NCBI GenBank assembly: GCA_030544165.1
Contig: JAUNRP010000003.1
Coordinates: 21,413-26,504 of the forward strand
Length of the DNA stretch: 5,092 nucleotides
Direction: 5' to 3'
Source: a bacterium
GTDB lineage: Bacteria > Actinomycetota > Actinomycetes > Actinomycetales > Actinomycetaceae
Each line of letters begins with the position of its first letter. Position 1 is the stretch's first letter. The position numbers were made by a program, and so were the translations under genes. The notes below the pieces were generated by a model that saw only the letters and a list, made by a program, of their open reading frames with translations, had not been told where the DNA came from and did not search any database. Positions 5,068 to 5,092 of the stretch are shown here, one piece after another.

Positions 5068-5092
5068 TGCCCCCGGTGGGATTCGAACCCAC
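5068..5092 (-). tRNA. tRNA gene, 3' part only (cut by the window edge)
   Basis: Read on the minus strand, GTGGG-TTCGAAT-CCCAC (5092-5076) is a perfect 5-bp T-stem with the standard TTCGAAT loop. CGGGGGC (5075-5069), the 3' strand of a 7-bp acceptor stem, follows, and then A at 5068 as discriminator. The next bases are CCG, so the CCA tail is not fully encoded and must be added after transcription. The anticodon lies outside the window. The implied 5' strand GCCCCCG would suit, for example, an actinobacterial arginine tRNA, but the isotype cannot be determined here. Confidence 0.88.

Noticed and set aside
1..5092. CRISPR array, insertion sequence or phage genes
   Set aside because: No regularly spaced direct repeats, transposase or integrase motifs, or phage-type genes were seen on either strand.

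Overview
The window is a high-GC stretch with short intergenic gaps and actinobacterial traits: GTG start use, TANNNT-type -10 boxes, a kinase that appears to be read from a leaderless transcript, a BaxI_1-type Bax-inhibitor protein with the typical MANPV start, and an actinobacterial HPK7/NarL two-component pair. An actinomycete, perhaps of the Micrococcales, is the best guess. The genus cannot be read from the sequence.

Layout from left to right. Three genes lie on the minus strand. They are nhaA (14-1276, Na+/H+ antiporter), a small FKBP-type peptidyl-prolyl isomerase (1287-1694) whose stop lies 10 bp before the nhaA GTG, and a Bax inhibitor-1/YccA-family membrane protein (1858-2871) with a Gln/Gly/Tyr/Pro-rich cytoplasmic tail. 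The 163-bp gap between the BI-1 gene and the FKBP gene holds three consecutive inverted repeats, one of them a perfect 14-bp GC-rich stem that should terminate the BI-1 transcript. A 90-bp divergent promoter region (2872-2961) separates BI-1 from a plus-strand operon made of a sensor histidine kinase (2962-4251) and a NarL-type response regulator (4248-4919), which overlap by the ATGA motif. The last 173 bp hold a long AT-richer inverted repeat (4979-5025) and, cut by the window edge, the 3' end of a minus-strand tRNA gene.

How the genes fit together. FKBP and nhaA look like a two-gene operon, probably translationally coupled. Kinase and regulator form a complete two-component system: multi-pass membrane input without a large extracellular sensor, HisKA_3 phosphoacceptor, HATPase, then a receiver plus LuxR-type HTH. 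Its divergent position opposite the BI-1 gene, with promoters so close that RNA polymerase footprints should overlap, makes BI-1 a candidate target, but no operator was recognised.

No clearly undescribed system is visible; the genes are ordinary core-type genes. The points most worth a second look are the abrupt C-ending to G-ending codon switch inside the kinase gene near 4081, the 47-bp inverted repeat between the convergent regulator and tRNA, and the cluster of hairpins between BI-1 and FKBP.
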